This document shows, one piece after another, positions 5,773 to 12,144 of a stretch of DNA of 13,982 nucleotides. The translations under genes were made by a program, and so were the position numbers. Where the stretch lies: positions 1 through 13,982 of the forward strand of contig JBBIQJ010000053.1 of assembly GCA_037442385.1 (NCBI GenBank), in the 5' to 3' direction. The stretch comes from LDYB01 sp037442385. GTDB lineage: Bacteria > Armatimonadota > Fimbriimonadia > Fimbriimonadales > GBS-DC. Below the pieces are notes generated by a model that was not told the DNA's origin, did not search any database, and saw only the letters and a list, made by a program, of their open reading frames with translations. The first letter of the stretch is position 1. The number at the start of each line of letters is the position of its first letter.

Positions 5773-6993
5773 TTAGCGTCCGCGTGTCGGCGCGGGTTGT
5801 CCGCCCGGCGTCCCCGTCGGCGCAATCATCTTGCGCAGCTCGTCGGGGTTAATTGCGCGCGACATCGCTTCTTCGTAAGTGACCCAGCCTTTGATGTAAA
5901 GGTCACGCAGCGACTGGTCCATCGTCTGCATCCCCAGCTGCCCGCTGGTCTGAATCATGGTGTGGATCTGGTGGGTCTTGTTCTCGCGAATCAGGTTTCG
6001 AATGGCTGGGGTTGCAATCATCACTTCAACAGCAGGCACGCGCCCCGGTTGCCCCGCCCGAGGCAGCAACTGCTGGCTGATAATCGCCTGCAGGTTGTTC
6101 GCCAGCTGGATTCGAATCTGCTCCTGTTGCCCGGGCGGGAACACATCGACGATACGGTCAATCGATTCGGCGGCGTTGTTGGTGTGCAATGTTGCGAACA
6201 CCAGGTGTCCTGTCTCGGCAGCGGTGATGGCGAGCTGGATGGTCTCCAGGTCGCGCATCTCGCCGACCAGGATCACATCGGGGTCTTCGCGCAGGGCGGA
6301 GCGGAGCGCCGCCGCGAACGATTTGGTGTCCTGCCCCAGCTCGCGCTGGTTGATGATGCTGAACTTGTGGGTGTGCAGGTACTCAATCGGGTCTTCGATG
6401 GTGATGATGTGTACGCTTCGCTCGGAGTTAATCTGGTTAATCATCGCCGCGAGCGTGGTGGACTTGCCCGACCCGGTGGGACCCGTTACCAGAATCAGCC
6501 CGCGCGGGCGTCGGGTCAGTTCTTCTAGCACTGGGGGCAGGTTCAGCTCTCGAATGGTGGGCACGCGCGCGGGGATCAAGCGGAACGCCGCTGCGACCGC
6601 GCCCTTGTCTTTGTAAACATTCACGCGGAAGCGAGCCACCTTGTGCAGGCTGTAGGAGAAGTCCAGCTCAAAAGTCGTTTCGAAACGCTGGATTTGTTCG
6701 TCGGTAAGGATATCGTACATCAGGCGCTGGGTGTGCTGCGGGCTGGCTTTTTCGAAGTTAAGCCGCAGCAGCTGCCCGTCCACACGGATGACCGGCTCCA
6801 CAAAGGGGCACAGGTGCAGGTCTGAGGCGCCTTTTTCCACCACAATATAGAGCAACTCGTCGATATGGATATCTTCGAGGCTGCGCGCCTGCCCGGCGGC
6901 GGTGGGTTGCGCGGTGGGCATCGCGCCACTGCCGACAGGTGTCGCCCCACCATTTGCGGGAGCTGCTCCAGAACCGAAATTGTTCATGCTCAT
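5773..6993 (-). CDS. pilT: Type IV pilus retraction ATPase PilT, 406 aa
   Basis: PilT is the hexameric cytoplasmic ATPase that depolymerises the pilus, giving twitching motility and DNA uptake. Residues ~1-37 are a low-complexity Gly/Ala/Pro extension not usual in PilT. The PAS-like N-terminal domain follows (from LEDIHIDELLYIVVEKGASDLHL). The ATPase core has Walker A GPTGSGKST (171-179), the Asp box ITIEDPIEY, Walker B/VGEMRDLET (~238-251) and the His box FATLHTNNA. The AIRNLIRE motif (330-337), which marks retraction ATPases, is present; the C-terminal ~15 residues are again Gly/Pro-rich. An upstream in-frame TTG at 7020 is rejected because translation from it would cross the GGAGGAGG ribosome site. 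Position between pilB and pilC agrees with the call. Confidence 0.96.
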   Translation of the reverse strand: MSMNNFGSGAAPANGGATPVGSGAMPTAQPTAAGQARSLEDIHIDELLYIVVEKGASDLHLCPFVEPVIRVDGQLLRLNFEKASPQHTQRLMYDILTDEQIQRFETTFELDFSYSLHKVARFRVNVYKDKGAVAAAFRLIPARVPTIRELNLPPVLEELTRRPRGLILVTGPTGSGKSTTLAAMINQINSERSVHIITIEDPIEYLHTHKFSIINQRELGQDTKSFAAALRSALREDPDVILVGEMRDLETIQLAITAAETGHLVFATLHTNNAAESIDRIVDVFPPGQQEQIRIQLANNLQAIISQQLLPRAGQPGRVPAVEVMIATPAIRNLIRENKTHQIHTMIQTSGQLGMQTMDQSLRDLYIKGWVTYEEAMSRAINPDELRKMIAPTGTPGGQPAPTRGR

Positions 6994-7004
6994 CGTTTGT
7001 GAGA

Positions 7005-7012
7005 CCTCCTCC
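7005..7012 (-). promoter_or_regulatory. Ribosome binding site that fixes the pilT start
   Basis: GGAGGAGG on the minus strand ends 11 nt before the ATG at 6993. It lies inside the extended frame from the TTG at 7020, so the TTG start is unlikely. A second in-frame ATG at 6987 is possible but more distant. Confidence 0.75.
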
Positions 7013-7016
7013 AGTA

Positions 7017-8789
7017 TCAATAGAATCCTGCGGTGAAGACCACGCGTCGTACCTCATCCGGCGTGGTGATACCTTCCAATACTTTGATGAGACCGTCTTC
7101 GCGAAGTTCTTTCATGCCGTTCGCTTTCGCTGCCTCTTTGATGTCGGACAGCGGCGCACGGCGCACAATCATCTCCGCGATCTCGGCGTTCACCACCATC
7201 AGTTCGTAGATCCCGACACGCCCTGCATACCCGCGCCCGCGGCAGTGGTCGCACCCCACACCTTCCCAGATGGTTACAATCTGGTCGGGGTCTTCCACAT
7301 GGAATCCGAAGGCGCGTAGGTCGGACGCTGGGATTTCGCGCGGCTCCTTGCAGTGCTGGCAGACACGACGCGCCAGGCGCTGCGCCAGCACGCCCGTAAC
7401 CGTCGCCGCAATCAGATACGGCTCCACACCCATATCGACCATACGGATCACAGCGGACGGCGCGTCGTTGGTGTGAAGCGTGGACAAGACCAGGTGTCCT
7501 GTCAGCGCCGCTTCAATCGCAATCTCCGCCGTCTCCAGGTCGCGCATCTCTCCGACCATGATGATGTCCGGGTCCTGACGCAGGAAGGCGCGCAGGGCAG
7601 TCGCAAAGGTCAATCCTGCCTTACGGTTCACCTGAACCTGCGCAATCCCTGGCAACTGGTACTCAATCGGGTCTTCAATCGTCAGGATATTCTTTTCGAC
7701 GGAGTTCAGCTTGTGAAGTATTGAATACTGGGTGGTGGTCTTCCCTGACCCTGTAGGACCGGTGGACAGCACCATGCCCTGGGGTTGCATCACCAGTTCT
7801 TCGAGACGCGCCTGGGTTTCAGGGGTGAAGCCGAGTTTGTTGAGACCGATCAGCACGCTCGTCTTATCGAGAATACGCATCACGATTTTCTCGCCGTGTG
7901 GGGTGGGGATAGACGAGACGCGCAGGTCGTACTCTTTGCCCTGATAGCGGATGGGGATACGCCCGTCCTGCGGGAGGCGCTTTTCGGCGATGTTCATCTC
8001 CGCCATGATTTTGTAGCGGGAGATGAGCGGCGCCTGCACATACTTGGGCAAGGTGAGCGCTTCATGCAACACGCCGTCGATTCGGTATCGGATTCGGACA
8101 TTGCGAATTTGCGGTTCCACATGGATATCGCTGGCGCGCTCTGCAATCGCCTGCTGGATAATGGTGTTCGCCACGCGGACAATGGGACCTTCTTCGGCTT
8201 CGCGCAGAACGGCTTTTTCGTCTTCTTCGGTATCGCCTCGTGCGCTATACGCGGCGACATCGGTCATCACGCTGGCGCGCAGGTCGGCAGGGCGTGGCGC
8301 AATTGCGCCGCTTTCACCCTCGCCCCCGGAGGCGCCGTCTGTCGCTGCGACCGCCGAGCCGCCATAAGCTTTCACGATAGCGTCTTGAATCGCGCCCGGC
8401 GCCGCCAGCACAGGACGCACCACACAACGCGAGTTCACACGCACATCGTCAATCGCCATCACATTGTTCGGATCCGCCATCGCCAAATACAAAATGTTGC
8501 CTTCCTTCTTGACGGGCATCACATTGTAGCGCTTGGCGATGTGCTCTTTGACCACATTAATCGCCGACGGCTCCGGCGTAACGCGGTCTAAATCCACGAA
8601 CGGCATGCCCATCTCATAGGCTTTCGCCTCATAGGCATCCCGTTCGCTTACCAGCGTTTGATCTACCAGGATTTGTTCAAGGGGTTTCCCTGTGGCTTGC
8701 TGGATTTTCAGCGCGTCCTCCAACTGTTCGCGCGTGATCAAGCCCTTTTCGAGGAGGTACTCCCCCATCGTTTTGCGTGTCATCGCCAT
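7017..8789 (-). CDS. pilB: Type IV pilus extension ATPase PilB (GspE family), 590 aa
   Basis: PilB is the hexameric ATPase that powers pilus assembly. An MshEN-type N-terminal domain (~1-145, MGEYLLEKGLITREQLEDAL...AMADPNNVMAIDDV) can bind a nucleotide ligand, often c-di-GMP, in related proteins. A low-complexity acidic/Gly linker (~145-200) leads to the ATPase module. This has Walker A GPTGSGKTT (344-352), the Asp box LTIEDPIEYQ, Walker B DPDIIMVGEMRDLET (406-420) and the His box STLHTNDAPSA. The tetracysteine zinc site is C477/C480 and C513/C516, typical of extension rather than retraction ATPases. It is the first gene of the cluster. The ATG at 8789 is preceded at 9 nt by GGGAG; an in-frame ATG at 8783 is the alternative. 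The TGA stop is 23 nt before the pilT ATG. Confidence 0.96.
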   Translation of the reverse strand: MAMTRKTMGEYLLEKGLITREQLEDALKIQQATGKPLEQILVDQTLVSERDAYEAKAYEMGMPFVDLDRVTPEPSAINVVKEHIAKRYNVMPVKKEGNILYLAMADPNNVMAIDDVRVNSRCVVRPVLAAPGAIQDAIVKAYGGSAVAATDGASGGEGESGAIAPRPADLRASVMTDVAAYSARGDTEEDEKAVLREAEEGPIVRVANTIIQQAIAERASDIHVEPQIRNVRIRYRIDGVLHEALTLPKYVQAPLISRYKIMAEMNIAEKRLPQDGRIPIRYQGKEYDLRVSSIPTPHGEKIVMRILDKTSVLIGLNKLGFTPETQARLEELVMQPQGMVLSTGPTGSGKTTTQYSILHKLNSVEKNILTIEDPIEYQLPGIAQVQVNRKAGLTFATALRAFLRQDPDIIMVGEMRDLETAEIAIEAALTGHLVLSTLHTNDAPSAVIRMVDMGVEPYLIAATVTGVLAQRLARRVCQHCKEPREIPASDLRAFGFHVEDPDQIVTIWEGVGCDHCRGRGYAGRVGIYELMVVNAEIAEMIVRRAPLSDIKEAAKANGMKELREDGLIKVLEGITTPDEVRRVVFTAGFY

Positions 8790-8830
8790 CGTTTTCCACT
8801 CCCACTTGGTCTACCGTCCACTGCCATACA

Positions 8831-8839
8831 ATTATAGCA
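8831..8839 (-). promoter_or_regulatory. Extended -10 promoter of the pil operon
   Basis: On the minus strand TGC-TATAAT (8839-8831) is a perfect extended -10 element about 40 nt upstream of pilB, with expected start near 8824. The -35 position (CCACAC at 17 nt spacing) is far from consensus, so it relies on the extended -10 or on an activator. The left arm of the dyad at 8843-8849 falls in its spacer. Confidence 0.65.
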
Positions 8840-8842
8840 TGT

Positions 8843-8877
8843 CCGTCGATGCAGTGTGGTACAATACTGTTCGACGG
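8843..8877. repeat. Imperfect dyad, candidate operator between pilB and the STN-like gene
   Basis: CCGTCGA (8843-8849) is matched by its exact reverse complement TCGACGG (8871-8877). Inside these, CAGT (8852-8855) is matched by ACTG (8866-8869), so the arms pair over 11 bases with a one-base length difference. The dyad encloses the plus-strand -10 box at 8860-8865 and its left arm overlaps the spacer of the minus-strand promoter. It lies upstream of both expected start sites, so it should act as DNA rather than as an RNA hairpin. No regulator gene is in the window. Confidence 0.5.
8857..8865 (+). promoter_or_regulatory. Extended -10 promoter of the STN-like exported protein gene
   Basis: TGG-TACAAT (8857-8865) fits an extended -10 element, giving an expected start near 8872 and a leader of about 50 nt. 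The -35 position has no recognisable match. Its -10 lies 23 nt from the pil operon's -10 on the other strand, so the two polymerase sites overlap. Confidence 0.5.
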
Positions 8878-8907
8878 CAGGAACCCGTTTCCTGTCGCCA
8901 ACGATTC

Positions 8908-8917
8908 GGAGGAGGAG
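8908..8917 (+). promoter_or_regulatory. Ribosome binding site that fixes the start at 8923
   Basis: A purine run GGAGGAGGAG ends 5 nt before the ATG at 8923. The frame is open back to 8692, but that extension overlaps pilB and both promoters, whereas this site is followed by a signal-peptide-like N-terminus. An ATG at 8932 is a weaker alternative. Confidence 0.85.
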
Positions 8918-8922
8918 AAAAA

Positions 8923-9717
8923 ATGCGCAACATGGTGCTGGCGCTCTGTAGTTTGAGTTTTGCGTTCGTGATGGGGCAGCCCACAGAGGGTTCCAAAAGC
9001 GATAAGAAAACACCTGAGGACGGGCGTGTGCCGATCAGTCAGGCGATAGCAGAGATTGCCAAGAAGTTTTCCGTGCGGATTGTGGTGGACCCTGCGCTCA
9101 CGGCGCGTGTCAAACCCACTACGGCGGAGACGCTGGAGCGTGCGCTGGACGAGATTACCGCGCAGACCTCTGGGGTGGTGTGGCGCAAGGTGTTCACCGG
9201 GAAAGTGCTGGGACAGGAAATCCCCGATGATCAGGTGCTGTCTGCCACACGCGCCCTGCTGAACATCCAGCTCACAGGGCTGATGGTGGTGGACCCGCGC
9301 AATGGCACGCTCAATTCGTTTGTGGGGAACTACCCCGCTCCCCCCGGTTTTGAGCAAACGCTGGAACAGATGCAACCGCCTTTCAGCGCCAAACCCATCT
9401 ATGTGGTGTTGAACCCGCGTAGCGCGCCAGCAGGGCAGAACCTGCGCGGGAGCCGCGCCGAGCAGTATCAACAGCTCCAGCAGCAACTGATGGACCTGCT
9501 CGCGAAGATGAGCCCCGAAGAGCGACGCCAGGCAATCCAGCAGGGATTCTACGCATGGATGAACGCCGACCCAGAAATTCGCAACCAGATGCTGTTTGAA
9601 GGCATGCGCATGTCGTTTGAATACTGGCAGTCGCTCAGCCCTGACCAACAGCGCGAGATGATGGAGATGGGGCGACGCTGGTTCGAACAATATTTTGGGG
9701 GCGGCGGCAATCCGTAA
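8923..9717 (+). CDS. Exported protein with STN/secretin-N-like domain, 264 aa
   Basis: I do not recognise a named family for the whole protein. The N-terminus (MRNMVLALCSLSFAFVMGQ) is a likely signal peptide with a cut near residue 18. Residues ~36-92 (ISQAIAEIAKKF, then VRIVVDPALT, then TLERALDEITAQTSGVVWR) match the pattern of short STN/secretin N-terminal domains, which sit in the periplasm at the entrance of secretins and TonB receptors. The middle (~100-175) is Pro-rich and featureless to me. The C-terminal ~85 residues are predicted helical and rich in Gln, Met and charged residues (QYQQLQQQLMDLL, MSPEERRQAIQQGF, LSPDQQREMMEMGRRW) and end in a Gly-rich tail. It is divergent from pilB, with which it shares a control region, so a periplasmic role in pilus assembly is plausible but inferred. 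A hairpin follows 12 nt after the stop. Confidence 0.8.
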   Translation: MRNMVLALCSLSFAFVMGQPTEGSKSDKKTPEDGRVPISQAIAEIAKKFSVRIVVDPALTARVKPTTAETLERALDEITAQTSGVVWRKVFTGKVLGQEIPDDQVLSATRALLNIQLTGLMVVDPRNGTLNSFVGNYPAPPGFEQTLEQMQPPFSAKPIYVVLNPRSAPAGQNLRGSRAEQYQQLQQQLMDLLAKMSPEERRQAIQQGFYAWMNADPEIRNQMLFEGMRMSFEYWQSLSPDQQREMMEMGRRWFEQYFGGGGNP

Positions 9718-9729
9718 GATACTCAGTAA

Positions 9730-9755
9730 GGGGGCATGGTAGCCGCCATGCCCCC
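9730..9755. terminator. Strong hairpin between convergent genes, likely shared terminator
   Basis: GGGGGCATGG (9730-9739) pairs perfectly over 10 bp with CCATGCCCCC (9746-9755) around a 6-nt loop. It lies 12 nt after both stop codons (9717 on plus, 9768 on minus). No long T run follows in either direction; the minus-strand side is somewhat more T-containing (TTACTGAGT). It probably ends or stabilises both messages. Confidence 0.72.
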
Positions 9756-9767
9756 AGCAGAAGGAGG

Positions 9768-10883
9768 TTAGCACCCCGTACCGAAGTTGAACAGCACAAT
9801 CAGCAGGTCGGCGTCATCGACAGTGCCGTCGCCGTTCAGATCCTCCGCGCCACCCTGGCCGCCGAACGCAAACAGCACCGCCAGCAGGTCGGAATCATCC
9901 ACACAGCCGTCGCCGTTCACATCGCCCTGGGTGGGAGGTGTGTCGCCCGATCCCCCATCGCCGCCAACCTGAACCGAATCCAGAGTCCAGCCACTCGGAA
10001 CTGCGAACGACAGGTCAAACTCGGCAGGGACTTCGATCTCGGAAGGCATCGGTTCGCCAACATTCGGTAGCTGAACGCCATCGAAAAGCCCACTTTTTAA
10101 CACCTCGACAACGATGCCGTTTCGGGTTCGCAGGCGCAGCTCGCCCGGTTGCCCGCGCAGAGACTGACCGCCGACTGACACCATGAGATACCCGTCGCCG
10201 TCTGCATCCAGGCAACAGTAACGAATCCGCGCGGTATCAGCCCACCCGTCGCCGTCCACATCCTGCCCTTCCCATGTGAAATGTCGATTGGCGCGCAGGT
10301 CAAACAGCACATCTTCGCGGCTCTCGCCCGTAGCAGGATTGCGCAGGCGCAAAGTCACCGGGTCGCGCATCTGAACCTGGCATCCGCCCTGAACTGTGTC
10401 CTGCAGAGTGGGTTGCCAGGTAATGGCTCCCGTAGCATCTGGGGCTCCACAAAGGATGGTGATGCTGGAGGCGCTGGTGGCGTTAGAACCGTAGCCGCGG
10501 CAGTGCACGCATGCCTCCCCAATAGCCTCGTGGAAACCCTGAATACACTGCGTGCCCGGAATCCAGTCCACCTGAAATCGCGCACACGCGCCAGAGACAG
10601 CACATCCTTGCCCCGCAGAGGCGCTCGCACACTTCACATCGGAGCTGGGAATGGGATAGGTTTGTGTTCCACTGGTCGAGTTGGTGGTCATCGGATGCCA
10701 GGCAGACGCCTGAGCGTTCCATGACCAGTCCACGGCAGTAATCTGACAGTTGGGTAAACAGATACGGAAGTTGTGGCGCACCCGATAGGTGCAACACTGG
10801 ACATTCTGCCCAAACACGGGCGTGTTCAGGCTGGCAAAAAGCGCACTCGCAATTAACCCGAAACTCCAGAGACTCCGTTTCAT
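9768..10883 (-). CDS. Secreted Cys-rich protein with C-terminal dockerin-like EF-hand pair, 371 aa
   Basis: The function of the main body is unknown. A clear signal peptide (MKRSLWSFGLIASALFASLNTPVFG, cut near 25) sends it outside the cytoplasm. The mature chain has 16 cysteines, 14 of them between residues 30 and 224, including two adjacent CC pairs (30-31, 223-224), so a disulfide-stabilised fold is likely. Four calcium-loop motifs are visible: DVDGDGWADTAR (208-219), DADGDGYLMVSV (226-237), and the terminal pair DVNGDGCVDDSD (321-332) and DLNGDGTVDDAD (348-359), each followed by LLxVLFxFG. The terminal pair resembles a type I dockerin module and follows a Gly/Asp/Thr/Pro linker (~307-319). 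No cohesin, scaffoldin or glycosidase is nearby. AGGAGG lies 9 nt before the ATG. It converges with the STN-like gene over the hairpin at 9730-9755. Confidence 0.88.
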   Translation of the reverse strand: MKRSLWSFGLIASALFASLNTPVFGQNVQCCTYRVRHNFRICLPNCQITAVDWSWNAQASAWHPMTTNSTSGTQTYPIPSSDVKCASASAGQGCAVSGACARFQVDWIPGTQCIQGFHEAIGEACVHCRGYGSNATSASSITILCGAPDATGAITWQPTLQDTVQGGCQVQMRDPVTLRLRNPATGESREDVLFDLRANRHFTWEGQDVDGDGWADTARIRYCCLDADGDGYLMVSVGGQSLRGQPGELRLRTRNGIVVEVLKSGLFDGVQLPNVGEPMPSEIEVPAEFDLSFAVPSGWTLDSVQVGGDGGSGDTPPTQGDVNGDGCVDDSDLLAVLFAFGGQGGAEDLNGDGTVDDADLLIVLFNFGTGC

Positions 10884-11074
10884 TGTGTCATCCTCCTATT
10901 GCCTCTCATGCGCGAAAAGGGCAGAATGTACCCATAGCCTCGTGGGAACTCACTCCTTTCGGCTCCAGAGCAGATTCCAGAGGCGCGGCTTTCACGCTAA
11001 TCTTTTAACAACGCAAGTCACAGAGAAGTTCCTGCTTCGATGTCAAAAACTGGTAGTTTGAGGAGGTTGCAACG
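10884..11074. other. Divergent intergenic region, 191 nt
   Basis: The region separates the secreted Cys-rich gene (minus) from the TIM-barrel gene (plus). It holds the AGGAGG site of the former (near 10892-10897) and the GAGGAGGT site of the latter (11060-11067). It must contain two promoters, but I see no pair of boxes close to consensus on either strand. A short CCCA...TGGG inverted repeat near 10931-10946 is too weak to call. No RNA gene or small ORF with its own ribosome site is evident. Confidence 0.5.
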
Positions 11075-12109
11075 ATGGCACGACCAGTAACGCTTTTTAC
11101 GGGGCAATGGGCAGATTTGCCGCTGGAGACGATGGCGCAAAAAGCCAGCGCGTTCGGCTACGACGGGCTGGAACTGGCTTGCTGGGGCGACCATTTCGAT
11201 GTAGAAAAGGCGCTGACCGACGAACGGTATTGCGAATCGCGCTGGGAAATCTTAGGACGCTATAACCTCAAGTGCTTCGCGATTAGCAACCATCTGGTAG
11301 GTCAGGCGGTCTGCGACCAGATTGACGAGCGGCACAAAGCCATCCTGCCGCCGCGCGTGTGGGGCGATGGGAACCCCGAAGGTGTGCGCCAGCGCGCCGC
11401 CGAGGAGATGAAAAACACCGCCCGCGCCGCACGTAAGTTCTTCAACTGCGCTCCCCCCGAAGTAAAAAGCCAGCTGACCCGCGTGGTGGTGAACGGTTTC
11501 ACGGGAAGCTCTATCTGGCCCTATCTCTATTCGTTCCCGCCGAACCCGCCCGATCTGGTGCAAAAAGGGTTTGAAGACTTCGCCACGCGCTGGAAACCCA
11601 TTCTGGATGTGTTTGAGCAGGAAGATGTCTACTTCGCACTGGAGGTTCACCCCACCGAGATTGCTTTCGATATCGTAACCGCCGAGCGCGCGCTGGAAGC
11701 GATCCACCATCACCCGCGCTTCGGCTTCAACTATGATCCCAGCCATCTCGGCTATCAGGGCGTGGACTATGTGGCGTTCATTCGGCGGTTCCGCGACCGC
11801 ATCTTCCATATGCATGTTAAAGATGTATGGTGGGCGGATACCCCACGCCTGTCGGGCGTGTTTGGCGGACACCTGAACTTCGGCGATTCGCGCCGCTACT
11901 GGGATTTCCGCTCGCCAGGTCGCGGCTCGATCGACTTCGAGGAGATTATCCGGGCCCTGAACGAGATTGGTTATCGCGGTCCGCTCTCGGTGGAATGGGA
12001 GGACAGCGGCATGGATCGTGAGCATGGGGCGCGCGAGGCGTGCGCTTTCGTGCGCAGTCTTGACTTCGAGCCGTCGCGAATCGCTTTCGACGCCGCGTTC
12101 GAGCGGTAA
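11075..12109 (+). CDS. Sugar phosphate isomerase/epimerase-like TIM-barrel protein, 344 aa
   Basis: The protein belongs to the xylose isomerase-like / AP endonuclease 2 superfamily; members isomerise or epimerise sugars or inosose-type substrates using a divalent metal. The barrel starts with VTLFTGQWADLPLETMAQKASAFGYDGLELACWGDHFD. Likely metal ligands are E190 (ALEVHPTE), D221 and H224 (NYDPSHLGY), H247 (HMHVKD) and E307 (SVEWEDSG). Segment ~75-130, with CDQIDERHKAILPPRVWGDG, and ~255-285, with GGHLNFGDSRRYWDF, are longer loops that would shape the substrate pocket. The length is above the ~270-300 usual for the superfamily. GAGGAGGT sits 7 nt before the ATG. It stands alone, converging with PPDK, so context gives no substrate. 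Confidence 0.88.
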   Translation: MARPVTLFTGQWADLPLETMAQKASAFGYDGLELACWGDHFDVEKALTDERYCESRWEILGRYNLKCFAISNHLVGQAVCDQIDERHKAILPPRVWGDGNPEGVRQRAAEEMKNTARAARKFFNCAPPEVKSQLTRVVVNGFTGSSIWPYLYSFPPNPPDLVQKGFEDFATRWKPILDVFEQEDVYFALEVHPTEIAFDIVTAERALEAIHHHPRFGFNYDPSHLGYQGVDYVAFIRRFRDRIFHMHVKDVWWADTPRLSGVFGGHLNFGDSRRYWDFRSPGRGSIDFEEIIRALNEIGYRGPLSVEWEDSGMDREHGAREACAFVRSLDFEPSRIAFDAAFER

Positions 12110-12115
12110 ACGATA

Positions 12116-12142
12116 AAAGCCCCCCGTTTGCGGGGGGGCTTT
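12116..12142. terminator. Bidirectional terminator between the TIM-barrel gene and PPDK
   Basis: A 10-bp GC-rich stem (12116-12125 with 12133-12142) pairs AAAGCCCCCC with GGGGGGCTTT around a 7-nt loop. It lies 6 nt after the TIM-barrel stop and 2 nt after the PPDK stop. On the minus strand it is followed by a T run (CTTTTATCGTTT), a good intrinsic terminator for PPDK; on the plus strand the T tract is CTTTGCTTACTT, weaker but usable. Confidence 0.88.
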
Positions 12143-12144
12143 GC

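Noticed and set aside
5656..6528. 290-codon plus-strand frame across pilC/pilT
   Set aside because: Its product is Arg/His-rich and antisense to conserved ATPase motifs; it also crosses a gene junction.
8692..8922. Upstream extension of the STN-like gene
   Set aside because: It overlaps the pilB start and both promoters; the purine-rich site at 8908-8917 and the signal peptide fix the start at 8923.
8677..9774. 365-codon open frame antisense to the STN-like gene
   Set aside because: It has no ribosome site, is His-rich as expected from reading GC-rich codons backwards, and overlaps two well-supported genes and the terminator hairpin.
9800..10260. Repeated CCGTCGCCGT-type DNA words, possibly a DNA repeat array
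   Set aside because: They are the antisense of DGDG/NGDG codons in calcium-loop motifs, unevenly spaced and explained by the protein sequence.
10931..10946. CCCATAGCCTCGTGGG inverted repeat in the divergent region
   Set aside because: Only 4 bp can pair around an 8-nt loop; below what I would call an operator or hairpin.
11252..12025. 257-codon minus-strand frame inside the TIM-barrel gene
   Set aside because: It is a shadow of the real gene, with no ribosome site or recognisable sequence.
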